Source of the DNA: Paenalcaligenes sp021793095
Lineage (GTDB): Bacteria > Pseudomonadota > Gammaproteobacteria > Burkholderiales > Burkholderiaceae_B
Assembly (NCBI GenBank): GCA_027317645.1
Contig: DAHVQS010000082.1
Coordinates: 1-6,209 of the forward strand
Length of the DNA stretch: 6,209 bases
Direction: 5' to 3'
Shown here: positions 1-5,493 of the stretch, piece by piece
How positions within the stretch are numbered: position 1 is the first letter of the stretch
Layout: each line of letters opens with the position of its first letter
Program-made: the position numbers and the translations under genes
The notes under the pieces: generated by a model
Databases searched by the model: none
The model's input: only the letters and a program-made list of their open reading frames with translations
What the model was told of the DNA's origin: nothing

Positions 1-50
1 ACCACGGCAATGCGCAAACTCAGGGTAGAGGAATCGATCTCAGTGTTCAT
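1..50 (-). CDS. DUF3482-type GTPase, N-terminal fragment cut by window edge
   Basis: Read on the minus strand from the ATG at 50-48, the frame is open to the edge and gives MNTEIDSSTLSLRIAVV. The RIAVV end is the beta strand that normally leads into a P-loop (GxxxxGK), which would lie just outside the window. The ATG overlaps the TGA of the upstream DUF2868 gene as ATGA, and a Shine-Dalgarno GAGGA lies at 61-57 with a 6-nt spacer, so this start is well supported. The family is inferred from context: DUF2868 membrane proteins are commonly followed by a DUF3482 GTPase whose N-terminus has this kind of short lead and strand. If right, the protein would bind and hydrolyse GTP and probably act with the DUF2868 partner at the inner membrane; its cellular role is not established. 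Only 16 full codons are visible, so the function could not be tested here. Confidence 0.72.
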   Translation of the reverse strand, partial: MNTEIDSSTLSLRIAV

Positions 51-1480
51 TGTTTGTCCTCATCCATACCGTGCAAAGCCTCTAGCAACGCGGCCCAGGA
101 AAAATAAAAATGGGTTAACCCTGCGGCCTCTAAACGCTGACGCCACGCCTGCTCACTGCTGGCTCGCTGCGCCGAAGGGACCGCTGCCATCTCTATGATA
201 ATACTTTCATTGGGCGCATAGCCGGCCACCTCAACCAGCCAAGCCATCAGCCCCCGATCGGGGGTCTGGCGGCCATCACAAAGCATCACCACATGCGCTG
301 GGGATTGGGCCTGTAAGTCGCTGAGCAACTGTTGACGCTGCGCACGGTCATCCACGACCCCCCACCAATGCCAATGCTCAGGCCAATGCTCCTGCGTGGG
401 CGATTGATCGGCGGCTAACTCCATCCCCGCCACCACCGTCGGCTGATCCGCACGCACGGCTCGGCGGGCCGCCAATTTTTGCATCGGCACTGCATCAGGG
501 GGACTGGGCGCATCAATGCCCACCATCTGTACCTCGGGGGCCAAGCGTGGACGCAGCACCACCAAGCCCGGGCGCTGCAGATCAAGCCGCAACGCATGCA
601 CATGACGGCGCCACTGCCAGAGACTCAGCCCGGCACACACCACGCGAGGCAGCCAACCATAGACCACCACACTGGCTAATAACCAACTGGCCCATAGTGC
701 ATGACCCGCCGGTGGCAACGTCGACAAACCATCACTGAGACGAATAAAGTCAGCATCGGGAGCAGACAGCCCCAACCCCCGTAGCCCCGCACTGGCCCAT
801 TGCGCCAATTGCACAAAACGCTCGGCATCAAACAGGGTGCTTTCCCATTGAAAAAAATAACGCTGAAAAGCCAACATGAACCACAGCCGCACCGTCGCCG
901 CTAACAGTGCCACCCCCCAAAACAAATGGTGCACACAAGACACCCACCAAAAACTCAGCCGTTGCTGCTGCAAAACCGCAAAAAGCGCCTGTGATAACAA
1001 TGTGGTATCAGCCCCGGGCAAAAGTTTTTGTGCCAGCCAACGCCAGCGGCCGCCCAAGGTCTGCCCAGCTGCCTGCGCCCCCAAGGCATGATGCACCGCC
1101 CCCACCAACCAAATCAATAGCCCCAACGTCGGGACCCCTAGCAGCACAAACCAAGCGCGAATAATATTGACCTGCGGCCCGCCTAATGCCAGCGCCGCCT
1201 GCGCCATCCCGCCCCCAACCACTATTGCCAGGACAATCCACCCCCAACATACCCAGCGCAAACGACGCAACAAACGCTGCTGCTGCAGCGCATAGCCCAG
1301 GCGCTCGCACAATAACCGCGCCCGCACACATACCCGTCCCACCTCATCAGAGGTCGCACTACGGGCGCGCCGTACCTCGGCCTCATCGGCCAATGGCCCC
1401 TCATGGGCCTCTTTAAGACGGATAATTTCTACAGACCAAAGCTCGGTAAACGTCGGACGGTAGGCAGCTGATTGAGCCAT
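47..1480 (-). CDS. DUF2868 family inner-membrane protein
   Basis: A 477-residue protein that I assign to DUF2868 from its overall pattern and from the GTPase that follows it. After a soluble, charged N-terminal part (1-76), four hydrophobic segments can be seen at about 77-99, 107-131, 177-204 and 261-284, so it should span the inner membrane. The C-terminal third (about 310-470) is soluble. It contains WWGVVDDRAQRQQLLSDLQ (372-390), a hydrophobic strand HVVMLCDGRQTPDRG (396-410) and IIIEMAAV (427-434), an alternating strand/helix look like a nucleotide-binding-type or partner-docking fold; the fold is my inference. The biochemical function is unknown. The stop overlaps the ATG of a DUF3482-type GTPase, and this pairing recurs in beta- and gammaproteobacteria, suggesting a membrane protein/GTPase complex. 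The start at 1480 lacks a convincing Shine-Dalgarno. No frameshift or truncation is visible. Confidence 0.85.
   Translation of the reverse strand: MAQSAAYRPTFTELWSVEIIRLKEAHEGPLADEAEVRRARSATSDEVGRVCVRARLLCERLGYALQQQRLLRRLRWVCWGWIVLAIVVGGGMAQAALALGGPQVNIIRAWFVLLGVPTLGLLIWLVGAVHHALGAQAAGQTLGGRWRWLAQKLLPGADTTLLSQALFAVLQQQRLSFWWVSCVHHLFWGVALLAATVRLWFMLAFQRYFFQWESTLFDAERFVQLAQWASAGLRGLGLSAPDADFIRLSDGLSTLPPAGHALWASWLLASVVVYGWLPRVVCAGLSLWQWRRHVHALRLDLQRPGLVVLRPRLAPEVQMVGIDAPSPPDAVPMQKLAARRAVRADQPTVVAGMELAADQSPTQEHWPEHWHWWGVVDDRAQRQQLLSDLQAQSPAHVVMLCDGRQTPDRGLMAWLVEVAGYAPNESIIIEMAAVPSAQRASSEQAWRQRLEAAGLTHFYFSWAALLEALHGMDEDKQ
57..61 (-). promoter_or_regulatory. Shine-Dalgarno of the GTPase gene, inside the DUF2868 gene
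   Basis: GAGGA on the minus strand lies 6 nt upstream of the ATG at 50-48. It sits within the last codons of DUF2868. Together with the ATGA overlap it fixes the start of the next gene and points to translational coupling, keeping the two products in a matched ratio. Confidence 0.7.
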
Positions 1481-1506
1481 AGACTTTCAACAAGAGAGAC
1501 AAAACA

Positions 1507-1519
1507 GCCCGAACAGGGC
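1507..1519 (-). terminator. Short GC hairpin between TPM2 and DUF2868; weak terminator candidate
   Basis: On the minus strand GCCC-TGTTC-GGGC forms a 4-bp stem with a 5-nt loop, followed by TGTTTTGT. It lies just after the stop of the small TPM gene and 26 bp before the DUF2868 start. The stem is short and the T tract is interrupted, so it could at most attenuate read-through. It marks the place where the LemA/TPM unit and the DUF2868/GTPase unit might be separated. Confidence 0.25.
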
Positions 1520-1521
1520 AT

Positions 1522-2022
1522 TCAAGGCAAAATCACAGGACGATTATCCAAATGATTGGCGTCCTCGTGGGCCGGCGNCTCGGGGGGTGTATGTGCCCGT
1601 AGCACCTGCTCGAGCTGTTGTACCGCGACCATCACCGCGGGGAAATATTCACCCGCCTTGAAAGCACGCTGCAAATCATCGCAAATCTGCTTCCAACTGG
1701 TGTCTTGAGCGTGAATACCGCGATCAGCAATGAGTTCAATATGACGCCGATCCAAGGCAATATACAACAGCACCCCGGTATTTTGCGGGGTATCCCACAC
1801 CCCTAAGCGCCCAAACACCTCGAGCGCCCGCAATTGGGGATCGGGCTCGTGCACCGGGCTCACCGCCTCGATGGCCACCACAATCTCGCCGCTATGACCT
1901 TGTTCGCTACGGGTAATCTGAGCGCCCAGCTGACGTAGATTGTCGTCATGAAAATGCGCCTTGGCCAGCCGCCGACCGCGCACCCGGCGCCAACTCATAG
2001 ACTGTATTAAACGTGCTCGCAT
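1522..2022 (-). CDS. Small cytoplasmic TPM-domain protein
   Basis: A 166-residue protein made almost entirely of one TPM domain (TPM_phosphatase family). The diagnostic stretch is GEIVVAIE (45-52), followed by ALEVFGRLGVWDTPQNTGVL (67-86), LYIALDRRHIELIADRGI (86-103) and an amphipathic C-terminal helix pair including FKAGEYFPAV (121-130). There is no signal peptide or membrane segment, so it should stay in the cytoplasm, unlike the exported TPM protein encoded just upstream. Plant and bacterial TPM proteins have been linked to phosphatase activity and to photosystem or envelope maintenance, but no reaction can be assigned here. The start is set at ATG 2022: it overlaps the preceding TGA as ATGA and has GGAGG 6 nt upstream. 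The in-frame GTGs at 2028 and 2025 would add two residues but fit the ribosome site less well. An undetermined base at 1578 makes residue 149 unknown (NCG: Ser, Pro, Thr or Ala) without affecting the frame. Confidence 0.9.
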   Translation of the reverse strand: MRARLIQSMSWRRVRGRRLAKAHFHDDNLRQLGAQITRSEQGHSGEIVVAIEAVSPVHEPDPQLRALEVFGRLGVWDTPQNTGVLLYIALDRRHIELIADRGIHAQDTSWKQICDDLQRAFKAGEYFPAVMVAVQQLEQVLRAHTPPEXPAHEDANHLDNRPVILP

Positions 2023-3011
2023 CACCACCCTCCAGAGGCGCCACCGCCTCCACTGCTGCCCCCACCGCCGCTGGCACCACCGCCACCGCCGATGCCTCCG
2101 CCGCCCATACCGCCCCCTCCACCAAAGCCGCCCCCGCCCCAGTGATCATGACGGCGACGCGCCGCCGAGCGATTGCCGCTGGCATAACGGGTATCTGAAT
2201 CTGGGCCAAAACGCCAGAGACTGCCCACAGAAGAAATTAAAAAAGCCACCATCGCAGCGCCCACCGCCCAGCCCAAAGCCTCGAATATGGTGAACACAAA
2301 AATCCCCACCGCTGCGGCCGCTGGCACAGGCGGCACCAGAAAAGCAAAACCAAATAAAATGGCCAAAATGATGAGGATTTCCATCCCCTCAGGCCCATCA
2401 TCCGCCGTGGCTCCCTCTGACGACTCAGGCGCAGGGAGATCCTCGGCCTCGATGCGCTGCATCAACTGGGTCGCCGCGGCCATCAGCCCCTGAGCATAGG
2501 CCTCTTGTTGAAAAGCCGGCGCAATCTGCTCACGAATGATCCGCCCGGCCACGATGTCTGGAATCACACCCTCCAGGCCATACCCCACCTCGATACGCAG
2601 TTTGCGATCCTCAATGGCCGCCACCAACAACACCCCATCATCGGTGGCTTGACGACCCACCCCCCAGTCTTCAAACACCCGCACCGCATAGCTGTCAATA
2701 TCCTCACCCTTTAAAGACGGCAAGGTGAGCATAAAAATCTGCGCCCCCTTTTGTTGCTCGAACTGCTGCAGCATCTGATCCAGCGCCTGGCGCTGCTCGC
2801 CCGTCAGCACCTGTGCCTCATCGACCACCCAACCGCTAAGCTCGGGCACTGCCAAATCCTCAGCCCCGGCCCTTGGCATCCAGCCGAGCACACAGCTCAA
2901 GCACACGAGCAGGAGCCAACGTCCCAGCCATGTACGGCCATTGAGCGCCCTAGGATCATCATTTTTTTTATGAAAAAAAATACTCAGCAGCACACGCACC
3001 TCAAGCTTCAT
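2022..3011 (-). CDS. Exported TPM-domain membrane protein with glycine-rich C-terminal tail (YgcG-like)
   Basis: A 329-residue protein. From the ATG at 3011 the N-terminus is unusually long: a basic lead (R21, R26, R31), a hydrophobic core at 32-44 and a signal peptidase I-like AGA|ED at 48-52. The TPM domain spans about 55-190, with PELSGWVVDEAQVL (56-69), YAVRVFEDWGVG (108-119), DDGVLLVAAIEDRKLRIEVG (124-143) and GYGLEGVIPDIVAGRII (143-159), all typical of the family. An acidic linker (188-209) leads to two or three membrane helices in 210-266, then a basic patch (RRRHDH, 285-290) and an almost pure Gly/Ser tail at 291-329 ending in Trp. This is the classic bacterial TPM layout; the molecular role is unknown. 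It follows lemA by 41 bp and overlaps the next TPM gene. No good Shine-Dalgarno precedes ATG 3011, so the start is the least certain part. In-frame GTGs at residues 5 and 7 are alternatives. Confidence 0.9.
   Translation of the reverse strand: MKLEVRVLLSIFFHKKNDDPRALNGRTWLGRWLLLVCLSCVLGWMPRAGAEDLAVPELSGWVVDEAQVLTGEQRQALDQMLQQFEQQKGAQIFMLTLPSLKGEDIDSYAVRVFEDWGVGRQATDDGVLLVAAIEDRKLRIEVGYGLEGVIPDIVAGRIIREQIAPAFQQEAYAQGLMAAATQLMQRIEAEDLPAPESSEGATADDGPEGMEILIILAILFGFAFLVPPVPAAAAVGIFVFTIFEALGWAVGAAMVAFLISSVGSLWRFGPDSDTRYASGNRSAARRRHDHWGGGGFGGGGGMGGGGIGGGGGASGGGGSSGGGGASGGW
2025..2141 (-). repeat. Low-complexity GGN codon run encoding the glycine-rich tail
   Basis: Residues 291-329 of the TPM1 protein are blocks of four or five glycines separated by F, M, I, AS or SS and closed by a Trp. 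The DNA is a degenerate, imperfect GGY/GGC repeat, strongly C-rich on the plus strand. Such tails are common at the C-termini of TPM proteins and vary in length between strains, probably by slippage. The open frames on the plus strand here (for example 2013-2198) are composition artefacts. Confidence 0.85.
2028..2033 (-). promoter_or_regulatory. Shine-Dalgarno GGAGGG deciding the start of the small TPM gene
   Basis: The minus-strand sequence TGGAGGGTGGTGATG places GGAGG at 2033-2029, 6 nt before ATG 2022. The motif is contributed by the last glycine/tryptophan codons of the upstream gene's tail, so the tail's coding sequence doubles as a ribosome-binding site. This favours ATG 2022 over the GTG codons at 2028 and 2025. 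Confidence 0.75.
2961..2981. repeat. Perfect A/T inverted repeat with two 8-base homopolymers inside the TPM1 leader
   Basis: On the plus strand, ATTTTTTTT (2961-2969), loop ATG, AAAAAAAAT (2973-2981) is a perfect 9-bp palindrome. In the minus-strand message it encodes IFFHKKN, residues 11-17 of the TPM1 protein, as a T8 run then an A8 run. Both homopolymers are long enough to be prone to replication or transcription slippage, and a one-base change would knock the frame out before the mature protein begins. Confidence 0.8.
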
Positions 3012-3029
3012 TCACAACGGCAGACAACC

Positions 3030-3050
3030 GCACGCCCTAATAAAGCGTGC
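3030..3050 (-). promoter_or_regulatory. Intercistronic hairpin between lemA and TPM1
   Basis: GCACGC (3050-3045 on the minus strand) and GCGTGC (3035-3030) form a perfect 6-bp GC-rich stem with a 9-nt A/U-rich loop. It lies directly after the lemA stop and 18 nt before the TPM1 ATG. No U run follows, so it is not a normal terminator. It more likely affects mRNA processing or stability, or access to the TPM1 start. Confidence 0.45.
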
Positions 3051-3052
3051 CA

Positions 3053-3658
3053 TCAGCGCGAATTACCAAACCGCACCTCAGGGTTGCGCATCAACTCGGT
3101 CTCTCGGTCCATACCGTAGTTTTCCAACACGGGATAGCCCAATACCTTGGCCGTAATTACGTTGGGAAATTGGCGGATAAACACGTTGTAGTTTTGCACC
3201 GCCTGCACATAACGGCCCCGTTCGGTCGCAATGCGGTTTTCAGTACCCTCGAGCTGGGTCATCAAATCCAGAAAAAGCCCATCGCTCTTTAGCTCGGGAT
3301 AGTTTTCAGCCACCGCCAACAAACGGGATAAGGCCGATCCTAACTGATTCTGCGCCTCGGAAAAGCGCTGCATCAGCGCGGGATTATCTAAATCATCGGC
3401 ATTGATTTTGATTTGACCCACCTGGGCGCGGGCCTCAGTCACCTGAGTGAGCACCTCTTTTTCCTGCCCCATATAGGCATCTACCGAATTCACCAACTTG
3501 GGCACTAAATCAGCACGACGCTCGTATTGGTTGAGCGTCTGCGACCACGCCGCCTTGACCTGCTCATCAAGTCGTTGTATCTCGTTGTAACCACAACCGG
3601 TCAACAAAAATGTTAAAAAGATCAGGCCAAACCATCTAAAATTTAATTTCATCATCAT
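3053..3658 (-). CDS. lemA: LemA family lipoprotein
   Basis: A 201-residue protein with a short type II signal peptide: a basic start (K4, R8), a hydrophobic core at 9-19 and the lipobox L19-T20-G21-C22, so it should be a lipid-anchored periplasmic protein. The mature part is the typical LemA helical bundle: YNEIQRLDEQVKAAWSQTLN (24-43), then ERRADLVPKLVNSVDAYM, then the EARAQVGQIK helix, the RLLAVAENYPELKSD segment and NYNVFIRQFPNVI near the C-terminus. All are strong family signatures, and the length is normal. LemA's molecular function is not settled; it is often encoded next to TPM proteins, as here, which suggests a shared envelope complex. Three ATG codons in a row (3658, 3655, 3652) precede Lys, so the exact start is ambiguous by up to two residues. 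No strong Shine-Dalgarno is visible. It is the first gene of the leftward unit, so its promoter should lie in 3659-3781. Confidence 0.95.
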   Translation of the reverse strand: MMMKLNFRWFGLIFLTFLLTGCGYNEIQRLDEQVKAAWSQTLNQYERRADLVPKLVNSVDAYMGQEKEVLTQVTEARAQVGQIKINADDLDNPALMQRFSEAQNQLGSALSRLLAVAENYPELKSDGLFLDLMTQLEGTENRIATERGRYVQAVQNYNVFIRQFPNVITAKVLGYPVLENYGMDRETELMRNPEVRFGNSR

Positions 3659-3781
3659 GAGCTACTTGAATGGGCTACAAAATAAAAAAACGCCAATAAA
3701 ACAGGCCACACGCTAAAATGAATCATTTGGGCGTATTGTACCCGTTTCGCTACGCAAGAATTCCTCTTTTTCAAAATCAAC
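3659..3781. promoter_or_regulatory. Divergent intergenic region driving lemA (left) and prfC (right)
   Basis: This 123-bp A/T-rich gap separates two divergent genes and must hold promoters for both unless prfC is read from further away. Candidate -10 hexamers are TAAAAT at 3714-3719 for prfC and TACAAT (minus strand, 3740-3735) for lemA, but neither has a convincing -35 at normal spacing. A 13-bp dyad overlaps the prfC-side hexamer. Neither gene has an obvious Shine-Dalgarno in its leader. The 80-residue minus frame that crosses this gap (3655-3897) is mostly antisense to prfC and is not a gene. Confidence 0.5.
3716..3728. promoter_or_regulatory. 13-bp dyad, candidate operator in the divergent promoter region
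   Basis: AAATGA-A-TCATTT is a perfect inverted repeat with 6-bp arms around one central base. It overlaps the TAAAAT hexamer at 3714-3719 and lies between the two gene starts, where a dimeric regulator could act on one or both. I do not recognise the regulator. It resembles the halves of a Fur box, but the centre is shorter than in that site. Confidence 0.35.
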
Positions 3782-5398
3782 ATGGCTAAAAACATTACCT
3801 CAGAAGTGGCACGTCGGCGCACTTTTGCAATTATCTCACACCCGGACGCGGGTAAAACCACCCTCACCGAAAAACTGCTGTATTTTGCAGGTGCCATTCA
3901 TATTGCGGGCAGCGTCAAATCACGCAAAGCCCAGCGTCACGCCGCCTCTGACTGGATGGAAATAGAACAGCAGCGCGGCATTTCCGTCGCCTCATCGGTC
4001 ATGCAGATGGATTATCGTGATTGCGTGATCAATTTACTCGACACCCCCGGGCACCAAGACTTTTCCGAAGACACCTATAGAGTCCTGACCGCCGTCGACG
4101 CCGCCTTGATGGTCATCGATGCCGCCAACGGCATTGAGCCCCAGACCGAACGCTTGCTACAGGTCTGTCGCAGCCGCGGCACCCCCATCATTACCTTTAT
4201 CAACAAAATGGATCGCGAGGCTCAAGAGCCCCTGGATCTCATTGACGAAATTGAGAGCCACCTTGAAATGGAGGCCATCCCCATCAATTGGCCCGTTGGC
4301 ATGGGACGTAATTTCAAAGGGGTATACTCGCTGGCCGATGATGAATTGCAGGTTTATGTGCCCGGAGAAGCCGATCGCGACACCCAAAACGAGCGTTTAC
4401 CTGGATTAGACAACGCCGATAGCCAACAACGCTTTGGCAGTGAGTTTGAACAGGCCGGCGAAGAAATCGAACTGGTCCAAACTGCGGTTGATGATTTTGA
4501 CAAAGAAGCCTTCCTACAAGCGCGCCAAACCCCCGTGTTTTTTGGCTCAGCCTTGAATAATTTTGGTGTCCAAGAAATACTGGATGCGCTGGTTGACTGG
4601 GCCCCTGCCCCAGGCGCCCGCGATGCCTTGCAGCGAGAAGTCCAACCTACTGAAGAGAAATTTACCGGCATGGTGTTCAAGGTCCAAGCCAATATGGATC
4701 CCGCCCACCGCGACCGAGTGGCCTTTGTACGCGTTAGCTCAGGACATTTTAATCGGGGCATGCGCCTACACGTCGTACGCAGCAAAAGGGAAATCCGCCC
4801 CAACAACGTCGTGACCTTTTTATCACAGCGCCGCGAGCGCCTCGACGAAGCCTACGCCGGGGACATCATCGGCATCCCCAACCACGGACTGCTACAACTG
4901 GGCGATGTGCTCACCGAAGGCGAAGACCTACAATTTACCGGCCTGCCCTTTTTCGCCCCCGAACTCTTCCAAGCCGTCGAAGTCCGCGACCCACTACGCA
5001 CCAAACAACTCCGTACAGGGTTGACCCAACTAGGGGAAGAAGGGGCCATCCAAGTCTTTCGCCCCCACCTGAGCAGCGGCACTATCCTGCTCGGGGCAGT
5101 GGGACAACTGCAGTTTGAAGTCGTGGCCCAGCGCCTGAAAAACGAATACTCAGTGGATGCCCAATTTAGCCCCTCGCGCTATCAAATGGCCCGGTGGGTC
5201 ACCAGCGACGACCCCGATGCCTTGCAACGCTTTATAGAACAACAAGCCGGCAACATCGCCTACGACGTCGTCGACGCAGTGGCATTTTTAGCCTCCTCCC
5301 CCGCCCAGTTACGTGTGGCCCAAGACCTACACCCTGCCATTGAATTTCATAGCTTGCGTGAACACAGCGGCCATATATTTGGCGAACCCGCGGCTTAG
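3782..5398 (+). CDS. prfC: Peptide chain release factor 3 (RF3), GTPase
   Basis: A complete 538-residue translation GTPase that recycles RF1 and RF2 from the ribosome after peptide release. The GTP-binding motifs are intact: G1 SHPDAGKTT (19-27), G2 RGIS (65-68), G3 DTPGH (87-91) with the catalytic His91, G4 NKMD (141-144) and G5 GSAL (255-258). The RF3 hallmarks DWMEIEQQRGIS (57-68) and FSEDTYR (94-100) separate it from EF-G, which also has more domains. After the G domain come the domain II signature FTGMVFKVQANMDPAHRDRV and the RF3-specific C-terminal part, with FAPELFQAVEVRDPLRTKQL and GAVGQLQFEVVAQRLKNEY. Length is close to the usual size (E. coli 529). The start fits the family, whose conserved EVARRRTFAIISH block begins eight residues in; no Shine-Dalgarno is visible before it. 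The gene stands alone, divergent from lemA. The sequence is closest in my memory to Bordetella and Alcaligenes RF3. Confidence 0.98.
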   Translation: MAKNITSEVARRRTFAIISHPDAGKTTLTEKLLYFAGAIHIAGSVKSRKAQRHAASDWMEIEQQRGISVASSVMQMDYRDCVINLLDTPGHQDFSEDTYRVLTAVDAALMVIDAANGIEPQTERLLQVCRSRGTPIITFINKMDREAQEPLDLIDEIESHLEMEAIPINWPVGMGRNFKGVYSLADDELQVYVPGEADRDTQNERLPGLDNADSQQRFGSEFEQAGEEIELVQTAVDDFDKEAFLQARQTPVFFGSALNNFGVQEILDALVDWAPAPGARDALQREVQPTEEKFTGMVFKVQANMDPAHRDRVAFVRVSSGHFNRGMRLHVVRSKREIRPNNVVTFLSQRRERLDEAYAGDIIGIPNHGLLQLGDVLTEGEDLQFTGLPFFAPELFQAVEVRDPLRTKQLRTGLTQLGEEGAIQVFRPHLSSGTILLGAVGQLQFEVVAQRLKNEYSVDAQFSPSRYQMARWVTSDDPDALQRFIEQQAGNIAYDVVDAVAFLASSPAQLRVAQDLHPAIEFHSLREHSGHIFGEPAA

Positions 5399-5428
5399 AC
5401 TCACTTTCTTTTGTTTACTATTCTAGGC

Positions 5429-5446
5429 ACCCTCATGACGGGTTTT
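5429..5446 (+). terminator. Weak terminator-like hairpin downstream of prfC
   Basis: ACCC-TCATGAC-GGGT forms a 4-bp stem with a 7-nt loop followed by TTT, 30 bp after the prfC stop. The stem is short, so termination efficiency is doubtful. The rest of the 95-bp gap is A/T-rich. It offers TACAAT (5450-5455) and TATAAA (5476-5481) as possible -10 boxes for the next gene, but no matching -35 at normal spacing. Confidence 0.3.
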
Positions 5447-5493
5447 GGTTACAATGGGCAGTTCATTGGTCTACTTATAAAACATCAGCAACA

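Noticed and set aside
1008..1331. 107-codon minus-strand frame inside DUF2868
   Set aside because: It is a shifted frame of the same strand within a gene whose own frame is intact; composition alone explains it.
2013..2293. Plus-strand open frames rich in Ala, Pro, Arg and Thr opposite TPM1
   Set aside because: They are the complement of the GGN run encoding the glycine tail. Low-complexity GC-rich DNA leaves several frames open, and the minus frame has the recognisable TPM protein.
2961..2981. Rho-independent terminator within TPM1
   Set aside because: The palindrome is pure A/T without a GC stem and lies in an open, translated frame.
3716..3728. Fur box
   Set aside because: The arms AATGA/TCATT resemble part of the Fur consensus, but the spacing at the centre is one base instead of three and the flanking GAT/ATC are missing.
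3655..3897. 80-codon open frame on the minus strand upstream of lemA
   Set aside because: Nearly half is antisense to the conserved RF3 P-loop region and the rest covers the divergent promoter gap. It has no ribosome site or family look, though its end is hydrophobic.
4354..4806. 150-codon minus-strand frame inside prfC
   Set aside because: It is fully antisense to conserved RF3 coding sequence, with no ribosome site and a Ser/Arg/Lys-rich composition typical of an antisense shadow.
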